Shown here: positions 35,201 to 42,810 of the stretch, in pieces
Layout: the number at the start of each line of letters is the position of its first letter
Numbering within the stretch: the first letter of the stretch is position 1
The notes under the pieces: model-generated
What the model was told of the DNA's origin: nothing
Databases searched by the model: none
Seen by the model: only the letters and a program-made list of their open reading frames with translations
Made by a program: the position numbers and the translations under genes
Assembly (NCBI RefSeq): GCF_030867095.1
Contig: NC_081835.1
Coordinates: 47,537,892 to 47,601,891 of the forward strand
DNA from: Alligator mississippiensis
Lineage: Eukaryota > Chordata > Crocodylia > Alligatoridae
Reading direction: 5' to 3'
DNA: 64,000 bases

Positions 35201-35663
35201 TCGAGGGCGATTACAGAGCACAAGGAGTGGGGCACCCTCCTTACGTACCCGTGAGCAGGAGGCCGGAACGGCGGCCACGTCGGAGACGACCGCGCGCGCA
35301 CCTGCTACGCGCCCCCCTCGCGCCCCCGCGGAAATCCCGTGACAAATGTCAACGCTGGGAGCTGTGACTTGCCGCAAGGGGCCTTTTCCTAAGACATCCC
35401 CAGGCCCCAAGAGACTGCGCCCCCCCGCCCCCTCGAGGCCTGCGGGCCCGCTCGCCCCTCTCTGGGAGCCGGGGCATCGCCCCACAGCCGCCCGGCGGGG
35501 CTCAAAACAAAACCCCCGAGACCAGGCGCGGGGAAGGAGCGGGGCTGCGCTCCGCCGCCCCCCGGCCCGCACTCACCAGCCCCAGCGCGGCGGGCGGCAC
35601 GAGGCCGGCGCCCAGCGCGTGCCAGCCCGCCGAGAGCCCCGCGCCGGGGGCCGCCGCCGCCAT
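20045..35663 (-). CDS. ANAPC2: ANAPC2, cullin-like subunit 2 of the anaphase-promoting complex (13 coding exons)
   Basis: Catalytic-core scaffold of the APC/C ubiquitin ligase: its cullin-homology region binds the RING subunit APC11 and drives ubiquitination of cyclins and securin. Coding exons in transcript order: 35577-35663, 34142-34764, 30611-30743, 28768-28942, 28458-28577, 27757-27874, 27492-27673, 27136-27277, 26065-26140, 24868-25071, 22672-22801, 21645-21880, 20045-20257. All introns read GT-AG and the phases join into 812 codons plus stop, against 822 in human as I recall it. Diagnostic stretches include LVPPAALGL (about residue 21), a Cys cluster CAGCN...CWC (211-223), RWRCHVQRFFYRIYAS, EDWVPDPVDADPG, YGSKDLFINEYR, EIRNVELLKLRFGEA, SEFWPP and the C-terminal VYRLPKNCS. 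The cullin homology lies roughly at 490-720 and a winged-helix end at 740-812. It is divergent from SSNA1 across 91 bp. The gene looks intact. Very high confidence from near-continuous similarity to the vertebrate protein. Confidence 0.97.
20674..20998 (-). repeat. CR1 LINE 3' end
   Basis: Minus-strand CR1 3' UTR: TTCATAGCATCATAG then GGGCTGGAAGGGACCT. It lies in ANAPC2 intron 12, in the same orientation as the gene. Confidence 0.8.
21645..21880 (-). CDS. ANAPC2: ANAPC2 coding exon 12 (residues 664-742)
   Basis: Encodes TWTLTELSEVLKVPVMSLRR, LWLQQGVLREEPQGTFTVIE and the acidic VLIDSDEEGDSAMASQADQK linker leading to the winged-helix end. Acceptor ATCCTACAG, donor CTGCAG|GTACTT, phase 0. Confidence 0.95.
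22672..22801 (-). CDS. ANAPC2: ANAPC2 coding exon 11 (residues 621-664)
   Basis: Encodes AMRTLNWKYHLGLVNLDVEL and ADRTLSLSVTPVHAAIILHF. The donor is AAGA|GTGAGT, phase 1; the split codon completes Ser664 with the next exon. Confidence 0.95.
22997..23411. mobile_element. Palindromic hAT-like MITE (415 bp) in ANAPC2 intron 10
   Basis: Ends CATAGGTGCTAACT and AGTTGGCACCTATG are inverted repeats. Inner arms (GGGCACTTTAGTGGGGCTTT and AAGCCCCACTGAAGTGCCC) pair as well, so almost the whole element folds back. Flanking 8-mers GCCCCACC and TCCCCATC agree at 6 of 8. Confidence 0.75.
24868..25071 (-). CDS. ANAPC2: ANAPC2 coding exon 10 (residues 553-620)
   Basis: Encodes DMADSRRINTNIRDEEEK and AVILSSEFWPPLKEEKLELP. 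Both ends are phase 0. This lies in the cullin-homology core. Confidence 0.95.
26065..26140 (-). CDS. ANAPC2: ANAPC2 coding exon 9 (residues 527-552)
   Basis: Short 76-nt exon reading EIRNVELLKLRFGEAQMHYC then EVMLK; identical to human at nearly every residue. Donor AAAG|GTAGGC, phase 0. Confidence 0.95.
27136..27277 (-). CDS. ANAPC2: ANAPC2 coding exon 8 (residues 480-527)
   Basis: Encodes KSSSKRRSSDIISLLVSIYG and the following SKDLFINEYRTLLADRLLHQ, the start of the cullin-homology domain. Donor GAAAG|GTGAGG, phase 2. Confidence 0.95.
27492..27673 (-). CDS. ANAPC2: ANAPC2 coding exon 7 (residues 419-480)
   Basis: Encodes TREDTVRQIVAGLTGD, an acidic linker and EDWVPDPVDADPG. Acceptor TTCGGACAG, donor CCCAG|GTTAGA, phase 1. 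Confidence 0.95.
27757..27874 (-). CDS. ANAPC2: ANAPC2 coding exon 6 (residues 380-419)
   Basis: Encodes GVNTSDIITLYISAIKALRE and the following LDPSMVILEVACEPIRKYLR. Acceptor TTGCTCCAG, donor CTGAG|GTAAGG, phase 2. Confidence 0.95.
28458..28577 (-). CDS. ANAPC2: ANAPC2 coding exon 5 (residues 340-380)
   Basis: Encodes DFPESKPAVEDLKFCLERTN and the following RQQLL...LLHPG. Acceptor CCTGTAG, donor CCCAG|GTAGGT, phase 1. Confidence 0.95.
28768..28942 (-). CDS. ANAPC2: ANAPC2 coding exon 4 (residues 282-340)
   Basis: Encodes WIEKVIGWLSRVFLQD and RWRCHVQRFFYRIYAS, among the most conserved parts of the subunit. Acceptor CTTGTAG, donor CGAG|GTAATG, phase 1. Confidence 0.95.
28975..30183 (+). repeat. 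CR1-like LINE, ORF2 end and 3' UTR, in ANAPC2 intron 3
   Basis: Plus-strand fragments read NHRGFREN, FADYAKIGGVV and SSDSEKDLEL, the degenerate CR1 polymerase end. It runs opposite to ANAPC2, is interrupted by a hAT element at 30184, and finishes at about 30446 with ATCTAATGGTGCTTTCTGGC, a CR1 3' end. Confidence 0.7.
30184..30409. mobile_element. hAT-type MITE (226 bp) nested in a CR1
   Basis: Perfect 8-bp target duplication GGTTAGAT (30176-30183, 30410-30417); ends CAGGGATCAGCAA and TACCCCTG. Insertion into the CR1 3' end gives the order of events. Confidence 0.88.
30410..30446 (+). repeat. CR1-like LINE, extreme 3' end
   Basis: Remainder of the CR1 on the far side of the nested hAT element. 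Confidence 0.65.
30611..30743 (-). CDS. ANAPC2: ANAPC2 coding exon 3 (residues 237-281)
   Basis: Reads HRLNLLERVSSDAVTT and CRGEYERSFLNEFQE between acceptor ATATCTGCAG and donor GAG|GTAAGC. It matches the vertebrate cullin-repeat segment. It has no long open frame of its own around it, so it is easy to miss. Confidence 0.93.
31636..33294. mobile_element. GC-rich foldback hAT-like element (1,659 bp) in ANAPC2 intron 2
   Basis: Ends CAGGGATCCTGGTTTTCC and the complement of CAGGGATCCGGGTTTTCC. Flanks TTTATATC and GTTATATT agree at 6 of 8 bases. Long internal arms are inverted: about 32280-32560 pairs with about 32570-32840. Part of the interior is a loose CCCAGCCCTGCTGGTG-type repeat (31975-32130). 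Open frames inside, up to 291 codons, come from GC bias. Confidence 0.78.
31740..31769 (+). repeat. (GA)n microsatellite
   Basis: About 15 GA units with one C interruption. Confidence 0.9.
33730..33798 (-). repeat. tRNA-like SINE fragment or tRNA pseudogene
   Basis: Minus strand reads TGGTTCAGTGGTTGAATCC and, 20 nt on, GACCTGGATTTGATTC, resembling A and B boxes of a tRNA-Gly-like promoter. A full cloverleaf is not convincing. Confidence 0.4.
33935..34060 (+). repeat. CR1 LINE 3' end fragment
   Basis: GGTTATGGGCTAGATGCAG followed by ATCACTGGGCAAGATTTTCT matches the CR1 3' UTR. Only the last ~125 bp is present. Confidence 0.6.
34142..34764 (-). CDS. ANAPC2: ANAPC2 coding exon 2 (residues 30-237)
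   Basis: Acceptor CTCTCTCTAG|GCAGC joins in phase 0. The donor is ATCCT|GTATGT, phase 2, chosen because it rebuilds the conserved LSEILHRLNLLERV junction with exon 3; the in-frame read-through past this point is intronic. It encodes the N-terminal cullin-repeat region and the Cys cluster, with an acidic/Ser stretch (about residues 182-206) just before it. Confidence 0.95.
35577..35663 (-). CDS. ANAPC2: ANAPC2 coding exon 1 (residues 1-29)
   Basis: Starts at the ATG whose complement is at 35661-35663 and ends at CTG|GTGAGT, phase 0. The N-terminal 18 residues are Ala/Gly-rich and unlike human, while LVPPAALGL is shared, so the start is supported by position and by the adjacent GC-rich promoter. 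Confidence 0.9.
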
Positions 35664-35754
35664 GGGCCGAGCGGAGCGGGGCGGGACGGGGCGGGGCGGC
35701 GCGGGCGCAGGAGGCCGTTGGTGGCGCGGGGCCGGGGCCGGGGCCGGGGCGGCG
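35664..35754. promoter_or_regulatory. Bidirectional GC-rich promoter between ANAPC2 and SSNA1
   Basis: Only 91 bp separate the two divergent start codons. The interval is almost pure G/C with several GGGGCGG-type GC boxes around 35676-35699 and no TATA box. This head-to-head layout is the one known in mammals, so the arrangement appears ancient. Both 5' UTRs must be very short or overlap the opposite gene's first exon. The CpG-rich block extends from about 35.2 to 36.6 kb. Confidence 0.85.
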
Positions 35755-38700
35755 ATGGCGCAGCAGGGGGCGGCGCTGCAGAGCTACAACAACGAGCTGG
35801 TCAAGTGTGAGGGCCGGGTGCGGGGCTGGGGCTGGGGCCGGGGCGCGGCGCGGCGGTGGCGGGGGCCGCGGGCGCTGAGCGCCGTGCCCCCCGTGTGGCG
35901 CAGGCATCGAGGAGCTGTGCGCGCGGCGGGACGAGCTGGGCCGGCAGATCGCGCGCGAGGAGGAGGAGAAGGGCAAGCTGCAGAGCGACATCCGGCTGCT
36001 GACCGAGCGCCTGGCCCGCCTCAACGAGGGGCTGGCCCGCAAGATGGCCACGCGCAACGAGTTCGAGCGCACCATCGCCGAGACCGAGGCGGCCTACGGC
36101 AAGGTAGCGCCTCGGCCCCGCGGGGCGCGGGAAACCGCCCTGAGCCGGCTGCAAACACGCCTCCTCCTGCAGAAGCGGCACCTGGGGACTTTCCCTTTGC
36201 AGCCCGCCCCGCACGCCGGGGTCCCGGCCTGGGGAGAGGGCGCCGGGTCGGGACGGGCCACTGATGTTTACAAATGGGGCCTGGTACAAAAAAGGTTGAG
36301 AAGCACCGTGATATTCTGGGGGGGCTGCAGCATGTAGTTTTGGGGCCCCCCCATCCGTGGGAAAATCACAGCTGCGGTAGAAACTGGCTGAAATGAAATG
36401 GGCCGGGCTGCGAGGTGGGTGCGGGGGGCTGGGGCGGGAGTGGGGCTGGGCGGGGAAGGGGCTCCCTGCCTGCATGGAGCCCTTTCAGGGTGGCGCAGGC
36501 GGCAAGCGGGCACGGCCCCTTGGCCGCAGGGTAGGACAGGCCGGCCTGGAGAGCCGCTGCTCTAGAGTAGTGCGGGGCCAACCTTTCTTATGCCGCAGAT
36601 TAGCCCCGTGCCCTCCCTGGGTGTCACTGATCCCCTTTCCCTGCCCTATCTGCAGCTCTGCCTTCTGCTCCCTGCCCTTTGCTCCCAGTGCCCAGTCTCT
36701 TCCTCTGCTTTCAGCCAGCTCTCTGCTTTGTGATCCCAGTCTGATCTGCTCCCTGCTCCATCTACTGCTGTGCTGCCTGACCCCTCCGCCGGCACAGGCC
36801 GCACAAAGGATGCCCATGCAACTTGCAGTACTCGTGCCGTAGGTTGGCCACCCCCGCTGTAGATAGCCATAATTCGGCACACTGTCAAGAAGAGCTGGCA
36901 GCAGCAAGTGTAGCTGTGCATCCCTTCTTTAGCCTTGTGCACCAAATGGCTCAGTCAGCTAAAGGGTACTTGGGCATCTTGTAATGGACAGGGCTTAGAG
37001 GAGGATCTTGTGAGCTCACCCTAGGGAGTGCTGTCTCACAACTGTGAATGTAGAGAGTCAATTCTTGAAGACCCACAGTTACCAGGAATTAATGGTTCTG
37101 TCTAGCCCAGGGTACAAGCATGGATCATGGTCAATAATAAGGGTTGTGAAGGAAATCAAAATAGTGGAGGAAGAAGAAACTTGAACTTGTCTTCACTGCT
37201 GTGGGATTTTGTGCTGGGGTCTGTCTTTCTCTCTATGTTTGCCTCGCCCCTCTCCCAGTGGCCTTCCAGGCACGACTCTTAGTAGCTTACCCATTCTTAA
37301 TCTCTTATCTCCTCTGAGCCTTCCCCTCTTTAGATGAGGACTACTGATCATAGTGACCTTCACTGTGCTCAAGGCAGCATTATGGCTTCAGAGAGCATTT
37401 GCTGCTGATTGTCCTAGATCAGTGTTTCTCACTCTGTTGGTTGTGACCCAAAAGTTGGTCACAAGACTATATAAAAGGGTTGTGAACAAACTTTAAAAAT
37501 TGATCAACAAACTTAAAAAATGGATTCTCTTTTAGAGGAGAAAAACGTGGAAAACCGAGGCTCTTCCCTTGCAGACTGGCAGAGTTCCAGCTTCCAAGGG
37601 GCTACTTAGGGGCCCCCATGCCCCACGTACTGGGGGCCTGGGGGTGGGGGGCAGTGGGTTGGGCCTGGCCATTGATGTTTACAAATGGGTCCTTGTCCAA
37701 AAAAGGTAGAGAACCACTGTCCTAGATCACAAGGGACAAAGAGCTTTGGGAGGAGTAAGCTCTGTGTTGTCCCCAGGGGAACCCTTAAGGCTGTTGCGTT
37801 GTCATGGCAGAAGCGCTGCCTTGCATTGTTTCTCCAGTGTTGCCATGTTTGAGTTATGGGAAGACTGGAAGGGTGTGAAAAGCTCATGGCACTTGCAGTT
37901 GTCACGGCACAATCATGTTGTGGCTTGTGTGTGAACTGTGCTTTAGTCCCTTAGTACTTAGTGTATGAGTGTAACGAATGGAGCTTGGAAAAACTATGTA
38001 GCAGGGCAAGGAGACATTTCCCTTTCCAGATATGTGGGTTGTGGGGCAAAGAGGATAGTGTCTGCAGAAAGTGGGTCAAGCAGGTACTGCTACTCTGGCA
38101 GGAAGGAGGGATAAGTAAACTGCAAAATCCCATGGGGGTCCAAGACCCATGCAGCTGCCAGATACAAGTTTATTTATGTAGAAATTAAAAAACAGGTCTC
38201 ACTGGCAAGCCATGAAAGAGCATTCGTTATTGGCCATTAGGCCTGTGTGAAGTGGCCAGCATTCGCTTCGGATTTGGCCAATTCGGGGGACAGTGTTTCG
38301 ATTTGGTGATTTGAATCACTGTCCCGAATTGATTTGCCCGAAATCGATTCAGAGATTTGGCTCCTGTCAAATCTCTGAATGGCCCAGGCCCATCCCCTGT
38401 CCGCTCTCCCAGCCCACCCCAGCTCCCGGCATTTTGAAAAAAAAGAAGCCCCGACTCAGCAGGTGCTGCCAGTTGGGGAAGCAATCCCCACTGCTCCCCA
38501 CTGCCCCGTGGGGGGCTCTGCACGAAACCTCTGCCCCCCTTTGCCCCCCAGCTTCCCTGTGGCTGCTCTACTCGCTGTGGTTCTGGCCCTTTAAGAAGAA
38601 AAAAAAAAATGAGAAAAACCCCAGACTCACCTTCCTGCTGGCGGGGCAATCCCTGCTGCCCTATGCCACGTGGGGGGGCTCTTCCAAGGAGATTTGGAGA

Positions 38701-39761
38701 GCTTTGAATTGATTCAGACCTTTAATGTTAATTGGTCCCCTGATTCAATTCAGATTCAGTGATTGGGCCACTGAATCGGGCCAAATCTCCTCTGAATCAA
38801 ATCACCACCCGAAGCTTTGCACAGCCCTATTGGCCACGGTGGGAACTGGCTGAATGTGTACTAGCCCAGTGCTGTGCCTAACAGATCTAATGCAAGCCTT
38901 AGCCATATGTTCCTGTGAAAGCTGAGTTGAGGTAGAGATGGTATTGCCCTTGTGTACAGCATCAGTGAGACAACTACTGAGTATTGCCTCCTCCGTACCA
39001 AGAAAAAAATGTCCACGTACAGGAAAGTCATCAGAAGAGAGTTACAAGAATGATCCAAGCTCTGGAAATCCTAGCTTGCAAAAGACTAAGGAACTTATAA
39101 TAAAGAGAAAAGTGAGAGAGAACTTGAGACAAAATATCTGGCTAGGGAAAAGATTTAGCAGAGTGCCCTTCACTGGAGCAGACAAGGCGGAACATAATCC
39201 AAAAGCCTGGTACACTTTTTTTAGTAGTGAGAGTACTTAGCAGCTGACCATGGGATGTGACAGATTCTGTCACTTGGCATCCTTAAATCAAGGATTTGTG
39301 CATCTTTCTAAAAAACCTCCTGTTCATCCCCTTGTTGCTGGTTTAATGCAGGAGTCACAGGGGGAGGTTCTCCGGTAGGAAGCCACAATGGTCCCTCCCA
39401 GCCTTAACATCTGTGAATATTAATAAATGGCCATTGCAATCATTCCATTTGACTTCCTCCAAAACACAGGCAAAATAACCCTTCCCTAACAATTCCAGCA
39501 TCAAACCACTAGCTTGCTCTTCCTAGAAGTTTTAAAGACTGCAGTGGTAGAAAATTCCTCTTGACTATAAAGGACTCAGTTGAATGGTTAATTTAAGAGC
39601 AGCCTGTGATGAGAGAGTTTGTGTAGGAGGTAAGTAACTTCTTTTTCTTTCCCCCTTAGATCCTGGAAAGTTCCCAGACACTGCTAAATGTCCTAAAGAA
39701 GGAAGCGGGGAATCTGAGCAGAGCCACAGAGCCAAAAGGCAGTGTTGTAAAAGAGAGCTGA
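35755..39761 (+). CDS. SSNA1: SSNA1, Sjogren syndrome nuclear autoantigen 1 / NA14 (3 coding exons)
   Basis: Small coiled-coil protein of centrosomes, basal bodies and midbodies; the family self-assembles into fibrils and promotes microtubule branching. Coding exons: 35755-35806, 35904-36103 and 39660-39761, joining to 117 codons plus TGA (human 119). Exon 1 begins [18 protein letters not shown], almost identical to human. Exon 2 carries the charged heptad-rich coil ([40 protein letters not shown]). Exon 3 gives [20 protein letters not shown] and a divergent polar tail. Intron 1 is only 97 bp, intron 2 is 3,556 bp and is packed with transposons. The start is fixed by MxQQGAALQ and a GGCGATGG context. 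The gene looks intact. Confidence 0.96.
35904..36103 (+). CDS. SSNA1: SSNA1 coding exon 2 (residues 18-84)
   Basis: Acceptor GTGTGGCGCAG|GC, donor GGCAAG|GTAGCG, phase 0 at its end. It contains most of the coiled coil. GC content is far above that of exon 3, because it lies in the shared CpG island. Confidence 0.94.
36185..36312 (-). mobile_element. hAT MITE fragment in SSNA1 intron 2
   Basis: TGATGTTTACAAATGGGGCC and AAAAAAGGTTGAGAAGCACC match the right end of the 37420-37719 element. The other end is not found. Confidence 0.55.
36566..36861. mobile_element. hAT-like MITE in SSNA1 intron 2
   Basis: AGTGCGGGGCCAACCT near the left end faces AGGTTGGCCACCCCCGCTG on the right, an imperfect inverted repeat. 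No clear target duplication. Confidence 0.5.
37420..37719. mobile_element. hAT-type MITE (300 bp) in SSNA1 intron 2
   Basis: Perfect 8-bp target duplication TCCTAGAT (37412-37419, 37720-37727). Ends CAGTGTTTCTCACTCT and AGGTAGAGAACCACTG. Same family as 15633-15875 and 36185-36312. Confidence 0.9.
38238..38829. mobile_element. Foldback hAT-like element (592 bp) in SSNA1 intron 2
   Basis: Ends TAGGCCTGTGTGAAG and the complement of TAGGGCTGTGCAAAGCTTC; flanks TTGGCCAT and TTGGCCAC match 7 of 8. Its tips match those of the 251-1202 element. AT-rich GATTCAAAT-type words near both ends are inverted. Confidence 0.82.
38890..39428 (+). repeat. CR1-like LINE 3' end in SSNA1 intron 2
   Basis: Reads EYCLL-like sequence then GTCATCAGAAGAGAGTTACA and finishes ATGGTCCCTCCCAGCCTTAA, the CR1 3' UTR pattern. 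Sense to SSNA1 and ends about 230 bp before exon 3. Confidence 0.65.
39660..39761 (+). CDS. SSNA1: SSNA1 coding exon 3 (residues 85-117, stop)
   Basis: Acceptor CTTTCCCCCTTAG|ATC. Encodes [20 protein letters not shown] then a tail ending VVKES and TGA at 39759-39761. The first 20 residues match human closely; the tail does not. Confidence 0.94.
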   Translation: MLESSQTLLNVLKKEAGNLSRATEPKGSVVKES

Positions 39762-39851
39762 GCACATGGACTCACACATTCCTAAAGTCTCTCTCTTCTT
39801 GGACTGAGAGGAGCTGCTATCATTTTGGTATATGTAGAGGAAACAATGTCC

Positions 39852-39857
39852 AGTAAA
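39852..39857 (+). terminator. SSNA1: SSNA1 probable polyadenylation signal (AGTAAA variant)
   Basis: AGTAAA 91 nt past the stop, followed 20-35 nt later by a GT/T-rich stretch around 39875-39890. No AATAAA occurs nearby, so this variant hexamer is the best candidate. Confidence 0.6.
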
Positions 39858-39899
39858 ATCTTCATTTTGCACAAGTGTGTTTTCCTTTCAGAAGGGCCT

Positions 39900-40500
39900 T
39901 GGCACAAGGTGAAGAAAAGTAAAATTTGACCTTCACTTAGCAAAGGTCAGTAGCAAATGCCATTAGAGTTCAGCCAGAATGCCAAGCAGCAGCTGTGCAC
40001 AGCCCAGCCTGAGGGAGAAAGGAAACTCAGCAATTTAGTGCTTTCCCCTTCTGAGAGAAAGATGCTTCATTTTGGCAAGAGCAGTTTGAAGCCTATATGC
40101 TTACCCAATGTAGAGAAGAGCTCATCTCCCAGGAGCCAGTGTAGTGCAGTAGCACTCATTAGGAAACAAGGTGCAGAAACCTGGTCCTTGTGCTGTTTGT
40201 AGTCAACTCTGCCAAGGGAGCAGTAGAGCAGATAGAAAGGACTTCTTTGTACAGGAGTGGTTTATCTCCATGGAAGTGCCTGCCTGGCTGGGTAGAGGCA
40301 GAAGAGAAAAAGTGTGGGAGGCACAAGTTGCTTGTGTGCATATGTGATGGAAGAGGGGCAGGGGACTAAGGAGAGGTACCAGCAGCAGAGCTGGGCTTTG
40401 GCATAGAGTACACGGAGCTTTTGCCCTTGACTACCACACACCCCTTTGCTGATAAGGAGTGAAGACTACTGCTAGGGAAGGCTAGTAGTCCATGCAAGCT
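39900..40500. other. Intergenic sequence downstream of SSNA1
   Basis: No exon or repeat end recognised. Confidence 0.4.
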
Positions 40501-40502
40501 GC

Positions 40503-41225
40503 ATATTGAGACAAAATCTACTCTGAATTGACTCTGAATCTAATTGACTCTGAATTGTAGCCCTACCCTCCAATGTCTCTACTGCTTCCTCCAGCTTCGT
40601 GTCATCTGCAGACTTGCCAAGGGTGCACTCTATGCCATCTTCCAGGTCATTGATGAAGACATTGAACAAAACCAGCCCCAGGACCAACCCCTGCGGCACT
40701 CCACTTGATACTGGCTGTCAACCAGACATTGAGCCATTGATTACTACCCTCCAAGCCTGATGCTCCAGCCAGTTTTCTATCCCCCTTACAGTCCATTTAT
40801 CCAACCTATGCTTCCTTAGCTTGCCTGTGAGGATGTTGGAAAAAGTACCAAAAAACCTTGCTAAAATCAAGATATATCACATCCACCCGTCTCCCCACAT
40901 CCACAGAGCCAGTCACCTCATCGCAGAAGGTAATCAGGTTGGTCATGCCTGACTTTCCCCTGATGAATCCTGACTGTTCCTAATCACCATTTTCTCCAAG
41001 TGCTTAGGAATGGATTTCTTGAGGTTCTTCTCCATGATTTTTCCAGGGACTGAGATGAGGCTGACTGGTGTGTAGTTCCCTGGATTCTCCTTTTTCCCTT
41101 TCTTAAATATGGGCACTATGTTTGCCCCTTTCCAATCTGGGACCTCTCCTGATTGCCATGAGTTTTCAAAGATGATGGTCAGTGGCTCTGCAATCACATC
41201 AGCCCACTTCACCACTGAGGGAAGA
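40503..41225 (-). repeat. CR1 LINE, ORF2 segment (left copy of inverted pair)
   Basis: Minus-strand frames read [34 protein letters not shown] and [20 protein letters not shown]. Its 5' end abuts the right copy. The 3' end is missing. Confidence 0.85.
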
Positions 41226-41227
41226 GG

Positions 41228-42810
41228 TGAGCAGCCTTCAATGGTGAAAGAACAGGTAAGGGACTGTTTAGAAAATATGGACATGTATAAGTCCATGGGG
41301 CAGGATGGGATGTACCCGAGGGTGCTGGGTGGGCTGATGTGATTGCAGAGCCACTGGCCATCATCTTTGAAAACTTACGGCAATCAGGAGAGGTCCCAGA
41401 TGACTGAAAAGGGGCAAACATAGTGCCCATATTTAAGAAAGGGAAAAAGGAGGATCCAGGGAACTACAGACCAGTAAGCCTCATCTCAGTCCCTGGCAAT
41501 ATCATGGAGGAGGTCCTCCTCAAGGAATCCATTCCTAAGCACTTGGAGGACAAAATGGTGATTAGGAACAGTCAGCATGGATTCACCAGGGGAAAGTCAT
41601 GCCTGACCAACCTGACTGCCTTCTATAATGAAATGACTGGCTCTGCTGGGAGACCGGTGGATGTGATACCTTGATTTTAGTAAGGCTTTTGATGCAGTCT
41701 CCCACAATATTCTCAAAGGAAAGCTAAGGAAATATAGGTTGGATGAATGGACTGTAAGGCGGATAGAAAACTGGCTGGAACATCAGGCTCAGAGGGTAGT
41801 AATTAATGGCTCAATGTCTAGTTGGCAGCCGGTATCAAGTATACTGCCCCAGGAATCAGTCCTGGGGCCAGTTTTGTTCACTATCTTCATCTACAATTTG
41901 GAAGATGGCATAGAGTGCACCCTCAGCAAGTTTGCAGATGACATCAAGCTTGTAGGGGGAGTAGTAGATATGCTGGAGAGTGGGGCTAGGATTCAGAGAG
42001 ACCTAGACACATTGGAGGATTGGGCCAAAAGGAAGCTCGTGAGGTTCAAAAAGAACAAGTGCAAAGCCTTGCACTTAGGACAGAGCAATCCCATACACAG
42101 GTACAGCCTGGGGGCTGACTGACTGGACAGCAGCTCTGCAGAAAAAGACCTGGGGGTTACAGTGGACAAGAAGCTTGAATATGAGCCATCAGTCTGCCCC
42201 TTTTTGCCAAGAAGGCTAACAGCATAATGAGCTGCATTGGTAGGTGTGTGGCCAGTAGGTCAAGGGAAGTAATTATTCCCCTCTATTCAGCACTGCTGAG
42301 GTCACATCTGGAGTACTGTGTTCAGTTTTGGGCTCCCCACTACAGAAAGGATGTAGACAAATTGGAGAGTCCAGTGGAGGGCAACAACAATGGTGAGGGG
42401 GCTGGGGGACATGACTTAGGAGAGGCTGAGGGAACTGGGCTTTTTTAGTGTAGAGAATAGGAGACTGAGAGGGAATTTAATAGCAGCCTTCAGCTACCTT
42501 AAGTGGGATTCCAAGGAGGATGGAGCTATACTGTTCTCACTGGTGGCAGATGATAAAGAACAATGGTCTGAAGTTGCAGCAAGGGAAGTTTAAGTTAGAT
42601 ATTAGGAAGAATTTTCTCACTTAGAGGGTAGTAAAGCACTGGAACAGGTTACCCAGAGAGGTGGAATTTCCATCCTTGGAGGTTTTCAATACCTGGCTAG
42701 ATAAAACTTTGGCTGGGATGATCTAGTTGGGATGGTCCTGCTCTGAGCAGGGGGTTGAAGTAGATGACTTCCTGAGGTCCCTTACAACCCTAATTTTCTA
42801 TGATTTTTCT
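41228..42810 (+). repeat. CR1 LINE, ORF2 reverse transcriptase to 3' end (right copy)
   Basis: Plus-strand frames read [56 protein letters not shown] and [20 protein letters not shown], in CR1 order but with several frame breaks. The 3' end CCCTAATTTTCTATGATTTT is complete. Confidence 0.9.

Noticed and set aside
35389-36264. Overlapping open frames of 154-228 codons around the ANAPC2/SSNA1 promoter
   Set aside because: CpG-island shadows; the real reading frames and splice sites there are fixed by conserved proteins.
41423-42448. Possible host gene with reverse-transcriptase motifs
   Set aside because: It is CR1 ORF2 in broken frames with a normal CR1 3' end.
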